DNA from: Fen-1254 sp963778945
GTDB taxonomy: Bacteria > Bacteroidota > Ignavibacteria > UBA10030
NCBI GenBank assembly: GCA_963778945.1
Contig: CAVZWL010000020.1
Coordinates: 62,001-126,000, forward strand
Direction: 5' to 3'
DNA: 64,000 nt
Under the pieces are notes generated by a model. That model saw only the letters and a list, made by a program, of their open reading frames with translations, was not told the DNA's origin and did not search any database. Position numbers and translations under genes: made by a program. Every line of letters begins with the position of its first letter. The first letter of the stretch is position 1. This document shows positions 43,201 through 52,300 of this stretch, piece after piece.

Positions 43201-45324
43201 ATCAATCAGGTGTGCTATTATTATCCGGCGGATGCCCCGACTCCGGCGGATGAAATCAATTATATTCCGGCTGTATATATTGCTCCGGCATGGAATGCTA
43301 TCAATGATACTTCAGCAGTCGCAGATTATAAAACCCCGCGTGAAATTCATTTTAATAATACGAATTATATCGACGGAGAATATACGTGCGGCACTCCGGC
43401 TGCGTTTACGGGTTTAACCATCTATTACAGCAACAGCAATAATGCAAACGTTACGTCGTCCACCGGCGCTGACTGGAGCGCTGCCGCTACATGGTGCACA
43501 GACAGTAGTACAGGAACGCCGGCCGGTGCTTTGGCGGATAATATGAGTAATGCCGTCTTTATTATCGGAGACGGATCTGCGACAACACATAGGATCAATA
43601 TCTCGGGAACTCATCAAATTCAAACTGGAAACATATCTATTTATTCCGACGGGATTTTAGATATTGGATTAACGAATGGACATAATTTCGGCGGAATACC
43701 TAATTCAAAAGTCTCCGGCAGCGGGACATTAAGAATTGCAAGCACTGCATACTTTCCGAGAGGCGATTGGGGGAATTTTTTAGGAGCTTCGGGCGGAACT
43801 GTGGAATATTATCAGACTTCCGCATCACCGGCTACGATAAATTTGCCGACAACGTATACGCTGCCAAGCGGAAGCACGGCTAATATAACCGGGTACTTCA
43901 ATCTTATCATTTCACCATATACTGCATCGAACATTATTCTGCCGAATACGAATTTATCCGTTTACAATAATTTAACAATAGGATATTCTGCCGGCGGAGG
44001 CACCGCCAGCTGCATGACACAGCTTAATGCAGGTGCGGCCTCAGCGACACTTGAAGTGCACGGAACTTTAAATATCAACCAATATGGCATACTGCAATAT
44101 ATGAACGTTGCCGCGCAGAACCTTATTGCAGATAACGATATCAATATTGCTGCCGGCGGAGCACTGCAGGTGTTGAACGGCGGAACCTCAGTGGCGAATA
44201 CATTGACTGTCTACGGCAACGTAGTGAATAACGGGACATTAAATTTAGATGCGAATTATCCGACGAACGATACGTACTATTGCAGCCTGACGTTCACAGG
44301 GACATTCAGTAAATCTCTTACGAGCACTTCCACACCCACATCGACGTGTTTGTATAATATCGGAGTTAACAAAGGCGCTGCCTGGGATTCAGTTTTAAAT
44401 GTTAATGTTGCGTCTACAGGATTTCAAATGGGCGGAGGGGGCATTAATTTGCAAAACGGAACATTCAGATTAACGACCAACGTTACCATGAATATATCAA
44501 GCGGGGCGTTTACCATACCAAGTACAGCGTGTCTATCCGCAAATGGGGGAACTTTAAATTTGGGGACTGCGGGAGCGGCTGCGGATTCATTGATTCTCAA
44601 TGGGAAGCTGGAAATTCTTGCAGGAGCAGTCAATATCGGACCGGCTATATCAACAACTTCTGCCTACGCCTTCAATATCGTTTATGCAACTGCCGGAACG
44701 CCGGAGATCAGCATTTCAGGAGGCGCTCTCAATGTATATTCGCAAATCAGGCGCCAGCCGGTTGTTACTTCCGGTGCATTGAATTATATGCAGACAGGCG
44801 GCACCGTTACGATTGGTGCAAAAAATCCTATTACAGCTCGGGCTGCATTTGAAGTCGTCAATACCGGAAGCGATTTTGTGATGAGCGGCGGCAAGATTAT
44901 TATAGCCAATCATATCAGCGCTGCACCGCCTTATGATCTGGATTTAGAATCCGACGGCTCGAGTGTCAATGGCGGTACGATACAGTTCGGATTGGCAGGC
45001 GTTACTCCGAATCCAACATTGTTTTATTTCCAATCTGCCGATTCCCTGGGAAATCTTATTCTTGAATCGACAACGAACTCTTCAGCGATAGCGGAAATAT
45101 ATGCTTTGACATTGTTGGGGAATCTCACAATCGGCGGCACAGCGGGTTACTTCAATGCCAACGGACACGACCTTGAGATCGGCGGGAATTTAACAAATAA
45201 CAATACAAATACATCGACCGGTATTGCTGTCGGGGGTTTTCAGACTCAAAGTACTGCACAAACCACATCTTTTCTCGGCAATGCCGATCAAACCATAACC
45301 GGCACAGCATCCAATCGGTACTAA
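40207..45324 (+). CDS. Giant beta-strand-repeat surface protein 1, segment B (central)
   Basis: Central 1,705 residues of giant 1. Two larger modules alternate with beta-strand repeats. One is an FP[VI]G...NG.Y.P module of about 130 residues (FPVGENGNYRPLGLINIRTG at 40267, FPIGTGNSYRPDSIQF at 43012). The other is a Trp-rich module (SGNWDSTTTWTTDPSGSLW near 40651, GADWSAAATWCTDSSTGTP near 43468). Its VNSGGIVDL and IANTGGTIEYYN-type strands follow. The modules recur about every 2.75 kb, so the protein is built of super-repeats of roughly 920 residues. The frame ends because of one extra A near 45318 (TCCAATCGG); the other frame carries on TASIGTNFANLEVATAS. The first codon here is inside the gene, not a real start. 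Confidence 0.8.
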   Translation: MARLAMNLLANIAADGTSYAFPVGENGNYRPLGLINIRTGATTPVVSAAVYETGASTSDGTTITNIAPRNWNVQVISGNFSSATIQLTESGLIPTNVIGQSAAQAGTYSSLGGINIGSSVTSFKADSTWPAYFAIGISAIRPLYSYQSGNWDSTTTWTTDPSGSLWTNPVVPGSMNNVIILNGRTISVSSNNKQVTTLTVNSGGIVDLASTTGHNFGTVSGQGKIMLSSNTFPGGTFTSFIANTGGTIEYYNLNGVGLSTTQLTYNNLIISNYTASAYSAFLNNITNPTTYTINGNFNLKNYSSGTNTFSFGNSTASDNLINMTVYGNFSVDANCSIRVNNFATSHAIPNPTNNTTAYPVHSLSLYGNLTNNGSIRFTGLPSSIPVANAYYTLGVTAFGGVNYGDIQVYFLGAANNTVTCNGTTDFFRLIEAKGVDNTFVLEVTSSSTNNFALYAPNNQGNNTFDGAPEGYGYGAYYKALFIHYGTLKLDANINIPSLTESGQDFNIIPTAGLWINGATVSTMIIGLNGTGYQAATLYGALRVSAGQFSTGNAAGIVLGALGAPSITIEGTGTLDVSQAWTNTGAANQMSYTQTGGTANFRLQGENHAGPMLALGNSNSVFTMSGGVINFSNNTFYDGSYDYAIMTLGSQVGNYKVTGGTINLNLPSSATVYTASSTVPFYNMNISNQTGSGTVTIQLAAPSPLTVLYDLTIGGNSVLDLNANAIDLAVGHNFNISTGAAYTHGAANTTAFNGTGAQAFNNTGTITGGSLNNLTITNTSVTSITANNLTVTGTLLIDNNATLNDSGKYVYAAGNVVINGTHTGQQTVGGIRLNGAAAQTISGGGNGVFNNLLIDKSNTTGVSLTANASVTGNLRLLNNANFNIGSNNLSFGTRANVYTDTLTAQKFDSVHMISTKGLASDLGISKTFNSSYKTFRFPIGTGNSYRPDSIQFTADPAQYGSITVKTILSADPLVQAAGKAINLYWKVTSSGFSGIQNNSINQVCYYYPADAPTPADEINYIPAVYIAPAWNAINDTSAVADYKTPREIHFNNTNYIDGEYTCGTPAAFTGLTIYYSNSNNANVTSSTGADWSAAATWCTDSSTGTPAGALADNMSNAVFIIGDGSATTHRINISGTHQIQTGNISIYSDGILDIGLTNGHNFGGIPNSKVSGSGTLRIASTAYFPRGDWGNFLGASGGTVEYYQTSASPATINLPTTYTLPSGSTANITGYFNLIISPYTASNIILPNTNLSVYNNLTIGYSAGGGTASCMTQLNAGAASATLEVHGTLNINQYGILQYMNVAAQNLIADNDINIAAGGALQVLNGGTSVANTLTVYGNVVNNGTLNLDANYPTNDTYYCSLTFTGTFSKSLTSTSTPTSTCLYNIGVNKGAAWDSVLNVNVASTGFQMGGGGINLQNGTFRLTTNVTMNISSGAFTIPSTACLSANGGTLNLGTAGAAADSLILNGKLEILAGAVNIGPAISTTSAYAFNIVYATAGTPEISISGGALNVYSQIRRQPVVTSGALNYMQTGGTVTIGAKNPITARAAFEVVNTGSDFVMSGGKIIIANHISAAPPYDLDLESDGSSVNGGTIQFGLAGVTPNPTLFYFQSADSLGNLILESTTNSSAIAEIYALTLLGNLTIGGTAGYFNANGHDLEIGGNLTNNNTNTSTGIAVGGFQTQSTAQTTSFLGNADQTITGTASNRY

Positions 45325-45334
45325 TTTTGCCAAT

Positions 45335-48229
45335 TTGGAAGTGGCGACGGCTTCGGCTCATAAATTATTTTTGAGCAGCTCCGGTTGCAATATTATTGTG
45401 AATAGCGATTTGACATTAACATCCGGCACATTGATAGACAGCAGCAATTCGATATATCTGCTCAATAATGTCAATAATAATGCCGTCCATGTCAGCACGA
45501 ATGCTGCGACCGGCGGAATGGTTTTCATAGGAACATCGAATCAGGGGATGACAGGCAGCGGAAGCGGCGTATTCGGCAATATTGAAATCAATAACAGCGG
45601 TCACGGCGTGAATATGACCGATAATTCGACAATCAACGGCCAAATTAAATTTACAAGCGGTGCTCTCTATATTGATGATTATGCGCTGACATTAGGTCAA
45701 ACCGTCACCATTGCGGGAACCGTCAATATATCGAATCTGATTCTCTTGAATGGTGTTTTGAGCGATAAAGGTGTGACAAAAATATTCCCGGCTGGAGCAT
45801 CATCGTTTACTTTCCCAATCGGTGATAATGGAAAATATACTCCATGCACATTCAATTTTTCATCAAATAGTAATTCATCGGGCGCTGCGATTAAAGTTAT
45901 CCCCGTTGCTTCCTTGCATCCGTCCATCAATCCGGCTGGATATACCGACTATCTCAATTATTACTGGAATGTATCGACAACAGGATTTTCATCTGCTTAT
46001 ACTGTAACCCATACATATACATATGTTCCTGCCGACGTAAAAGGGATTCCTGCATATATACAGCAATACAATAACTCTACCGCACTATGGTCGACAGTCG
46101 CAGGAACAATCAGTTTCCCGACATTTTATTTTACAAGCAGCTCTCTCCTGGACGGTTCGTATACGATAGGCGATCAATTTGCTTCCTTGCCTACTCTGAC
46201 GAGCAATGGATCCGGCAACTGGAACACTGCGGCAAGCTGGCTTCCTGCAAATGTACCTAATGGAAATCCGGTCGTTATACGTTCGACTGATTCCATTGCT
46301 CTGAGTGCCAATGGAGCGAATGCAGCTTCTGTGACCATCAATGGAGTGCTTGATGCTGTAAATACGACTTTCCATAATATCGGACAGGTTTCGGGGGGCG
46401 GGAAAATACGGCTCTTGAACACAAGCAGCGGCATGTTTGTATTCCCGGCTGGAACATATGATGCGTTCCTTGCTAATCCGGCAGGTACAATTGAATTTTA
46501 CGGCAGCACAAACGGCACTCTGCCGCTGGATCCCGGCAATGCTACAAAACCATATCAGAACGTTCTCTTTTCCGGTACCGGGATTAAGTATATAAGCAGC
46601 GTCGACATGGTGGTCAACGGCAATCTTACCCTTTCGAATGGCAGTAAACTGGACAACACATTGTACAATAGAAATGTGATCATTCTTGGAAATTGGACGG
46701 ATAACAATGCGAGCACAACCGGTTTTAATGGCGGAACAGGTACGGTCACCTTCAGCGGCTCGGCAGCACAGAAAATCGTTATGGCGAACAATTCCATGAC
46801 GGAAATATTTTATAATCTCGGAATAAACAATGCTGCCGGACTTACATTGCAAACAGGAAAAGCCGGTGTCGCTAATCAATTGATTCTTACTTTAGGAAAC
46901 ATCAACACGAGCAGCACGGACAGTCTGACGATTACGAATACCAGCTCAGGTGCCGTTGCCGGCGGAAGTGTTAATTCGTTCGTCAACGGACCGTTGAGTA
47001 AACTCATAACTAACGGTTCGAATTTCCAATTTCCTGTTGGAGACGCGGTTTCGTCTGCACGCAACCGTATCGGATATGTCTCGGTCAATAGTACTGCAAC
47101 GACAGGCACACAGATCTGGACTTCACAATATTTTGATAAAAATCCGTCGGCGGGCAGCTATGATGTCACAAAAGTAACTTCACCGTTAAGTTCGGTGAGC
47201 CAAAACGAATACTGGAATATCGTCGGTCCCACCGGCGGAAGTGCAAATGTTGTGTTGACCTGGGACTCGGCGTCCGGGATGAACAGCTCGCCGGCAAAAA
47301 GAGCTTTATCCAAAGTAGCCGAATGGAATACGCCGGTATCGGCGAGCTGGAATTCTGTCGGCGCTGTTGTTACTGACAATGGACAATATTCGGGAACGGT
47401 TGCTACATCAACGCCGGTTACTCTTGGCAATAATATCTTTACGATTGGCGCTACGAGCGCATCTTTGATTACTGCAATACAGAGTGGATTGTGGAATGTG
47501 TCAACTACCTGGAACGGCGGCGGGGTGCCGGGACTTAATGATACGGTGGAAATCGGCGCCTATACGGTCACGTTGAATTCTAGTGCGGCGATCGCAAAGT
47601 TTATTCTTGATCCCACCGGGACATTATACGACAGCACCAATACGATAACCGTTTCCGGAAATTTTATTTTCAACGGCACCGTTACAGGATCCGGAAAAAT
47701 CAGCCTGGGTACTTCCAGCGATACAATTTTTGGAACGGGCACGACCACCGGCAAAAGTGTTCTGGAAATTGCAGGAGGGAGCAAATTCATCGCATCGACG
47801 GCGAATCTTACCTTCAAAAATGTCTCGATACTTGCAGGAGATACGCTGGATAATTTAGGGAGTATAACAGTCGATACGATCTTCGGCGCTGCGTCAACAT
47901 CGATCTTCAACAATCTTATGGGATCGACGTTGACTATTAACGGTCCGCTGCTGAGCACGGGAACCTTCAATGGTGCATCCTACTGCCCGAATATCGTTAT
48001 TTATAACGGCACAGTTGCACAGACAATCGACCCCGTAACGTATTGTACGTTAAAGTTAAATAACAGCGGTGTGAAGACCGCCGCGGGCAGCTTCAACGTA
48101 AACAACGACCTCTATATTAACCCCGGCTCAAATCTCTCCGTCGGTTCCGGCGTGACCATCCAAGTCCTTGGCAGGTCATATACAGCCGGTGCGCTGACAA
48201 ATAACGGTAACATTTTGATTTCGAATTAG
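45335..48229 (+). CDS. Giant beta-strand-repeat surface protein 1, segment C (C-terminus)
   Basis: Last 964 residues of giant 1. It holds two more FP[IV]G modules (45812 and 47030) and two more Trp-rich modules (GSGNWNTAASWLPANVPNG near 46214, SGLWNVSTTWNGGGVPGLND near 47486). The last 50 residues end VTIQVLGRSYTAGALTNNGN ILISN, which is nearly the ending of giant 2 at 56983 (about 31 of 50 residues identical). No usual type IX secretion C-terminal domain or LPxTG-like signal is seen. The stop is followed by the imperfect hairpin 48240-48317. Confidence 0.8.
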   Translation: MEVATASAHKLFLSSSGCNIIVNSDLTLTSGTLIDSSNSIYLLNNVNNNAVHVSTNAATGGMVFIGTSNQGMTGSGSGVFGNIEINNSGHGVNMTDNSTINGQIKFTSGALYIDDYALTLGQTVTIAGTVNISNLILLNGVLSDKGVTKIFPAGASSFTFPIGDNGKYTPCTFNFSSNSNSSGAAIKVIPVASLHPSINPAGYTDYLNYYWNVSTTGFSSAYTVTHTYTYVPADVKGIPAYIQQYNNSTALWSTVAGTISFPTFYFTSSSLLDGSYTIGDQFASLPTLTSNGSGNWNTAASWLPANVPNGNPVVIRSTDSIALSANGANAASVTINGVLDAVNTTFHNIGQVSGGGKIRLLNTSSGMFVFPAGTYDAFLANPAGTIEFYGSTNGTLPLDPGNATKPYQNVLFSGTGIKYISSVDMVVNGNLTLSNGSKLDNTLYNRNVIILGNWTDNNASTTGFNGGTGTVTFSGSAAQKIVMANNSMTEIFYNLGINNAAGLTLQTGKAGVANQLILTLGNINTSSTDSLTITNTSSGAVAGGSVNSFVNGPLSKLITNGSNFQFPVGDAVSSARNRIGYVSVNSTATTGTQIWTSQYFDKNPSAGSYDVTKVTSPLSSVSQNEYWNIVGPTGGSANVVLTWDSASGMNSSPAKRALSKVAEWNTPVSASWNSVGAVVTDNGQYSGTVATSTPVTLGNNIFTIGATSASLITAIQSGLWNVSTTWNGGGVPGLNDTVEIGAYTVTLNSSAAIAKFILDPTGTLYDSTNTITVSGNFIFNGTVTGSGKISLGTSSDTIFGTGTTTGKSVLEIAGGSKFIASTANLTFKNVSILAGDTLDNLGSITVDTIFGAASTSIFNNLMGSTLTINGPLLSTGTFNGASYCPNIVIYNGTVAQTIDPVTYCTLKLNNSGVKTAAGSFNVNNDLYINPGSNLSVGSGVTIQVLGRSYTAGALTNNGNILISN

Positions 48230-48239
48230 CTGAAATCCA

Positions 48240-48317
48240 GATACCTTGCAAAGAAACTGAAAAGATATTCCGAGGAACGGAATTCAGTTTATGCTATGCG
48301 ACCCTTCGCAAGGTGTC
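48240..48317. repeat. Long imperfect inverted repeat of the ACCTTCGCAAGGT family
   Basis: GATACCTTGCAAAG at the left faces ACCCTTCGCAAGGTGTC at the right, and inside them AAACTG (48254-48259) faces CAGTTT (48285-48290). It begins just after the stop of giant 1 and may end its transcript. The outer arms share the core of the hairpins at 27193 and 61652. Confidence 0.55.
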
Positions 48318-48415
48318 GTTATAAGCGCAGTCTTCTTACCCAAGCGGCATCGTTTTCTGAAGGTAACTTTCCCCAAATACATTAATTCTTAAAGAATTAC
48401 ACTCTTGACGCCTTC

Positions 48416-48505
48416 TACGGTATATCCCGTAGACTTACGGTTTTTGACGTAATTGTTAAAATACGGTTAAAAAACGATGAGAAATCCGCATCATGTCGGT
48501 ATACT
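48416..48505 (+). promoter_or_regulatory. Putative NarL-type sites and promoter block upstream of the orphan receivers
   Basis: CTACGG (48415-48420) and CCGTAG (48427-48432) are inverted around six bases. Further TACGG words begin at 48436 and 48462. The last is in TACGGTTAAAAAACGATGA, almost identical to the block at 36720, and TATACT follows at 48500-48505. The 38-base distance from TACGGT to TATACT is the same in both places. It lies 44 bases before the receiver start. The rest of this gap (48318-48414) shows nothing further. Confidence 0.5.
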
Positions 48506-48548
48506 GTAATCAAAATAAATAACTCTTTCACCAGTTTTGGGGTGTAAA

Positions 48549-48953
48549 ATGAGGCAAATCAAAGTACTTGTCGTCGATGATCATCAGGATTTTCGGCGTG
48601 TTGTACTGGACTTTTTAAGCAAACTGCCGCACATCGATATCGTCGGCGAGGCAGTCGATGGTGATGAGGCAATTGAAAAAGCAGAGACATTATCTCCGGA
48701 TATTATTCTCATGGATGTAGCAATGCCGAAGAAAAACGGACTTGAAGCGACGCGCATCATCAAGCAGCGCTGGCCGGCGATTAAGGTAATGATCGCTACA
48801 ACATATGACAATCCGATGTATCGAATGCAGGCATTGGAAGCAAAGGCAGACGGATTTATTCTCAAATCTTCCTTGAAGCCCGGATTGGAGGCGGCATTCG
48901 GCATTGTTAAGCAGGTGCCTGCCGTAAATATGACAGACAAAGCAATGATATAA
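48549..48953 (+). CDS. Orphan receiver-domain protein 1
   Basis: A 134-residue stand-alone response-regulator receiver: RQIKVLVVDDHQDFRRVVLD, phospho-acceptor Asp56 in DIILMDVAMP, switch residues in KVMIATTYDN and the lysine in FILKSSLKPG. It ends a few residues after the last helix, so there is no DNA-binding or enzymatic output domain. Such single-domain proteins pass phosphate on or act by protein contact. ATG 48549 is preferred over TTG 48537. It is transcribed from the conserved promoter block upstream and is 20 bases ahead of a second receiver. The nearest kinase in the window is the broken one at 33-36 kb. Confidence 0.88.
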   Translation: MRQIKVLVVDDHQDFRRVVLDFLSKLPHIDIVGEAVDGDEAIEKAETLSPDIILMDVAMPKKNGLEATRIIKQRWPAIKVMIATTYDNPMYRMQALEAKADGFILKSSLKPGLEAAFGIVKQVPAVNMTDKAMI

Positions 48954-48973
48954 ATATAAGAGGAGAACTTTTC

Positions 48974-49372
48974 ATGAACACAATCAAAATATTGCTGGCA
49001 GACGATCATGACTGCTTCCGGCACATTCTGCAGATGTATTTGGATGCACAGGATGGCTTCGAAGTTGTCGGAGAGGCCAGGGATGGTACGGAGGCCGTTG
49101 AGAAAGTCTCTCAACTTCTGCCGGATGTCGTGTTAATGGATGTGTCTATGCCCCGCCAAAACGGCATCGAAGCAACGCGGACGATTAAACGTCTGTGGCC
49201 GTCGACAAAAGTTTTTATGCTTTCGATGGATCCGAGCGAAGCATATCGGAAAAACATACGATCAATAGCCGACGGATTTATTGCAAAGACATCGATGAAA
49301 AATGCGCTATTGACAATTATGGCAAATGAACAATCGAATCAATTTCCAATGGGAACTGTAGCCGTTGCGTAA
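48974..49372 (+). CDS. Orphan receiver-domain protein 2
   Basis: A 132-residue receiver without output domain, similar to its neighbour: NTIKILLADDHDCFRHILQM, Asp56 in DVVLMDVSMP, then GIEATRTIKRLWPSTKVFML and the lysine in FIAKTSMKNA. The switch position is Ser in FMLSMDP rather than Thr. It has a good ribosome site (AAGAGGAGAACTTTTC). The second giant gene begins 18 bases after its stop, so both receivers and giant 2 are probably on one transcript. The C-terminal 15 residues (EQSNQFPMGTVAVA) are extra to the domain. Confidence 0.88.
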   Translation: MNTIKILLADDHDCFRHILQMYLDAQDGFEVVGEARDGTEAVEKVSQLLPDVVLMDVSMPRQNGIEATRTIKRLWPSTKVFMLSMDPSEAYRKNIRSIADGFIAKTSMKNALLTIMANEQSNQFPMGTVAVA

Positions 49373-49390
49373 CTTTAAAGAATAAGCAGA

Positions 49391-52300
49391 TTGAATTTAT
49401 TCTATAACATAGTATCCCGATTTTCCGTTACGATCGCTCTTGCAGCGGTTCTTTCAATTGCAATAACTGTCAGCGCCAGCGCCGTGACAAATACAGCGAG
49501 CGCAGGGACGACGTGGGAAGCTGCTACCTGGAGTCAGGGGCATGTGCCGCAGGCTGCCGAGGATGCAGTCATCAATTCCGGCATCAATCTGACTATTAAC
49601 TCGGCGGCTGTCTGCGGGTCACTTACAATAGGCAATACGACCGTCACTGCAACCGGGCTGACTATCAATGCAGGCTACAGCTTGACGATCAGCGGAACCA
49701 CAGGCAACCTTACTATTAATCCGAGCAATGTCAATGTTGCGATGACTTTAATAGTCGGTGCGAATACGCTGACGGTAGCCGGCACACCTGCATTATCGGC
49801 AACAAATACCAGCTCGATTACAGCTTCTACCGGTTCCGTTTCATTTACGAAAGCCACCGGTTTTACATGGGCAGGCGGAACAATCACTCGTACAGGTGCA
49901 GGAACCACTTCTTTTACAGGACTGCTTTCGCAAACAGGTGGAACGATACAAAATACGACTGCGGCCGGAACGTTCAGCTTCAACGGCGGATATTCAAAAT
50001 CAGGCGGAACATTTACTTCAATGGCTGCAGAGACAATAAACTTCGGCGGTAACTTAACGGTAACAACGGCTGCTCTGACATTCAATGCGACCAGCACTGA
50101 GACCTTTACAGCTTCAGCTTCTATCACGCCGACGGCAGCGATCACGTTCGGCAATATAACATTGACTGCAGGCACACAGACTTTAGCCGGGAATATCGCT
50201 GTTGCAGGCAACTGGACAAATAATGGAGGCACACTCAGCGCCGGTTCGTATGGAGTGACGTTCTCCGGAACAAAGTCGATAAGCGGAACAGCGAGCACAA
50301 CATTCGGACCCATAACAATAGCTGCGGGTGCTGTGACGACGATGAACAACAGTAATTCGTGCACGAATTTAACCTTTACAGCAAGCGGCACGGCAAGTTC
50401 ATTAACGCATGGAACCACGAGTGTGCTGACGGTCAGCGGAAATGTGATTATCAATCAGCCTACTGCTGCCGTTGTCACTGCTTGGAATATTAATGCCGGC
50501 AGCGCTACGGTAGCGGGCACAACAACAATCGGCGGAACAACGGCGACAACAGGTTGGATAGCAAGAATTACCGTGACTACAGGATCTCTGAAATTTAACG
50601 GCACCGTAACTTTTGCTGCGAATACACTTGCAACAACAGAAGTGATCAGGGTAACAAGTTCAGGATCGATTACATTCACACAGCCGTTAACTTTGAGTTC
50701 CGGGACTGTATCGAATCTAACGGCAGCCGGCACTCTCAATTTCAATGCAGCTGTCAACTTTGGCGGCGCCAATACGCCTGCATTATCTACCATAGCTGCA
50801 TCGATTGTCAACTTTGGCGGCAATCTAACAGTTACAACGACTGCATTGACTTTCAATGCAACCAGCACGGAAACATTTACGGCTTCTGCCACTATTACGC
50901 CGGCGCCGACGGCTGCGATTACATTCGGCAATGTGACTTTGAACGGAGGCACACAGACTTTTGCCGGAAATATTACAGTTGCCGGCAGCTGGACCAATAA
51001 TGGAAGCACTGTAAGTGCAGGCACGTATACACAGATATTTTCCGGAGCGGCAAAAACCATTGGCGGAACATCGAGCACTGCATTTGGCACGATTCAGATT
51101 AACTCGGCTGCTACAATAACGATGAACAATAACAACTCGTGCACAGGTCTCACATTTGCTGCAGCAGGCACGGCAAGTTCGTTGACGCACGGCGGAACGA
51201 GCATATTAACTGTGAATGGAAATGTGCTCATCAATCAGCCTACTGCAAATAACAGAACCTCTGCATGGAATATCAATGCCGGATCAGCAACGGTTACAGG
51301 TACAACAACCGTCGGGAGCGCAACGAGCAATACTGCAACCCGTATCTCGCAGATAACTGTTACTTCAGGAACATTAAATTTGAACGGGACGACAACGCTG
51401 TCGACTGGAACAAGTTCCGCATGCGCCGTTATCACTGTATCGACTGGCATCATTAACTTTAATGCCGCGCTGAGCCACGGTGAGGGAACGATATCAATTA
51501 CAAGCACAGGCACAATTAATTTCAATTCCACGTATGCCTTCGGTCCGACTTTGAGTGCTGCTCCGATCTTGACAACAGTCGCAGGAGCGAATCTGAAATT
51601 TGGAAGTAATTTTACTGTCTCTGTTGCTCTTACATTAAACGCGACAAGCAACTCAACTTTTACAGGCAACTCCACCGTAACACCGGCCGCGAATATCATT
51701 TTCGGAAATGTAACTGTCAATAACGCCGTAACGGTAACAACTGCCGCCGGCGCAGGAACATTTTCGATTGCCGGAAATACAGTGATCAGCGGAACTGGAA
51801 ATCTTGGGGGAACACAGACTGTTCTCTTTACGGGAGCCGCAAAAACAATCGATGGGACAGGAACCATTGCGGCAACATCAACTGTCAGCGGTGCGCAAAC
51901 GTTTCTGGCTACTGCTAATCTTACAATTTCAAACACAATGACAATTAACACTGCTATAACAGTGACAAACAACGGCATTGTCAATTCGACTGCGGCAGGC
52001 GGAATCGTCGGAGGCGGTACCTGGACGAATGGAGCCAGTTCATCACTCAGCGTGGCAGGACCGCTGCTTACAAGCGGTGTTCTCAATGCAAGCAATTCCG
52101 GAAATACTGTAAACTACGCCGGTGCGGCACAGACGGTCACGCTTCCGTCCGGCACACCTGCAACGTACTGGTACCTTACGCTTTCCGGCAGCGGAATAAA
52201 GACGATGCCCGCAACTATTATGACGATCGGCGGCGATTTTGTCATGTCAGACAGTGCCACTGCTGCAGCAGCACAGGCTTTAACGATCAATGGCAGTTTT

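Noticed and set aside
50051..51720. CRISPR-like or satellite repeat
   Set aside because: Period near 775 bases, in frame and diverged at synonymous sites; it is a coding repeat, and no cas gene is present.
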